From: Streptomyces roseoverticillatus
GTDB taxonomy: Bacteria > Actinomycetota > Actinomycetes > Streptomycetales > Streptomycetaceae
Direction of reading: 5' to 3'
DNA length: 64,000 bases
Assembly: GCF_000719265.1 (NCBI RefSeq)
Contig: NZ_JOFL01000017.1
Span: 62,001-126,000 of the forward strand
Shown: one piece after another, positions 63,560-64,000 of the stretch
Numbering within the stretch: position 1 is the first letter of the stretch
Layout of the letters: each line of letters begins with the position of its first letter
The notes under the pieces: model-generated
Database searches by the model: none
What the model was told of the DNA's origin: nothing
What the model saw: only the letters and a program-made list of their open reading frames with translations
Made by a program: the position numbers and the translations under genes

Positions 63560-64000
63560 GCTGACTCCTTCTGCGAGGCAGATCAGGCAGAACAGAACAG
63601 GTGGAGCGGGGCCGATGGATCCCGTCGGGATCCCCTCCGGGGTTCCGGCCGATGAACCGGTGAATCCGGTGAATCCGATGAGTCCGATGAGTCCGGCGGG
63701 TGCGGTGGAGCGGCGGGTGCGGTGAAACGTGGTGGAGCGCTGCGCTTCCCGTGCGCGGTGGCCGCCGGGTGCTGCCGGTCGGTGCCGCGGGACGGGAACG
63801 GGAGGCGTGGGGCCTCGGGGGGAGCGCAGGCGATGCACGTGCCGATGGAGCGATGGACCGCTGCCGGCGCGGCGGCGGTGCCGTGGGGAAGCCGCGCGTC
63901 AGTGGAGGGAAGAGTGCCATCGCGGGCATGTACGTGTCAGGAGCCCGGAGGCAAGTTGGCCGGAATCCGTCCGTTGACGAAAGACCGACGTCCGCATAGC
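63560..64000. other. Upstream region of the M4 protease, no gene recognised
   Basis: The 441 bp before the protease contain no frame with a convincing start or conserved product. A 9-bp tandem repeat lies at 63651-63696 in what should be the protease leader. The promoter is probably beyond that, near 63900-64000, where the base composition becomes more AT-rich. Confidence 0.45.
63651..63696. repeat. Five tandem 9-bp repeats in the protease leader
   Basis: Units read GATGAACCG, GTGAATCCG, GTGAATCCG, ATGAGTCCG and ATGAGTCCG, followed by a diverged sixth. On the protease (minus) strand the unit is CGGATTCAC / CGGACTCAT. The array sits about 95-140 bp before the GTG start, within the likely 5' untranslated region. 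Confidence 0.8.

Overview
The window is very GC-rich, uses GTG starts freely, has third codon positions that are almost always G or C, carries rare TTA codons, and encodes many Actinobacteria-only families (DUF3817, DUF6230/DUF6114, DUF6879, XRE-DUF5753, GlgE pathway). This is chromosomal DNA of a Streptomyces or close relative. From memory, the order of the core genes (icmA, a thioredoxin, the DUF6230 cluster, pyk-ackA-pta, pfkA, then glgB-mak-treS-glgE, glgP and a secreted M4 protease) matches the S. coelicolor chromosome around SCO5413 to SCO5447. I could not check that by alignment.

Layout. 0-5 kb: a partial gene, a MarR regulator, a DUF3817 membrane protein, the large subunit of isobutyryl-CoA mutase (both substrate-specificity residues readable), a TetR regulator and a thioredoxin-TPR protein. 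5-8 kb: a three-gene cell-surface operon (DUF6230, DUF6114, Pro/Ser/Lys-rich exported protein) preceded by two copies of a TTACT-N3/4-AGTAA palindrome. 8-14.3 kb: pta-ackA-pyk on the minus strand, divergent from pfkA. 14.5-22 kb: an imine-reductase-like enzyme, two unrecognised genes, a MacB/FtsX-type ABC exporter and an AraC regulator.

22.3-31.6 kb is accessory DNA. One block has two tiny cysteine-pair proteins, an XRE-TPR regulator with two TTA codons, a SLOG-like nucleotide-binding protein, and two adjacent genes (a helical soluble protein and a one-pass membrane protein) that share a near-identical 20-residue motif ending QYITQ(G/S)GDINV, resembling bacterial amyloid-signalling motifs. 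After an orphan sugar-ABC permease and a small secreted protein comes a 3.2-kb island flanked by 113-bp direct repeats derived from the 3' end of a broken VOC-family gene. The island carries a DUF6879/XRE-DUF5753 control module, a 40-residue peptide gene and a PIMT-like methyltransferase. It looks like a minimal aspartimide RiPP (imiditide-type) cluster.

31.7-49.5 kb: an exported peptidoglycan-binding protein; a C4-dicarboxylate transporter divergent from a CitA/CitB-type two-component system; a sugar-binding lipoprotein and permease (the probable partners of the orphan permease 10 kb away); a lipoprotein; a ricin-fold lectin; a 1381-residue Pls/PosA-type membrane NRPS of the poly-epsilon-lysine synthetase class; a divergent membrane-anchored P-loop NTPase with a Ser-rich outer tail; and a TetR-MFS efflux pair with its operator. 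49.6-61 kb: the alpha-glucan pathway. TreS and maltokinase feed maltose-1-phosphate to GlgE, GlgB branches the polymer, and GlgP on the opposite strand degrades it. 61-64 kb: an M4 metalloprotease with a C-terminal P domain.

No tRNA, rRNA, integrase, transposase or CRISPR array was found.
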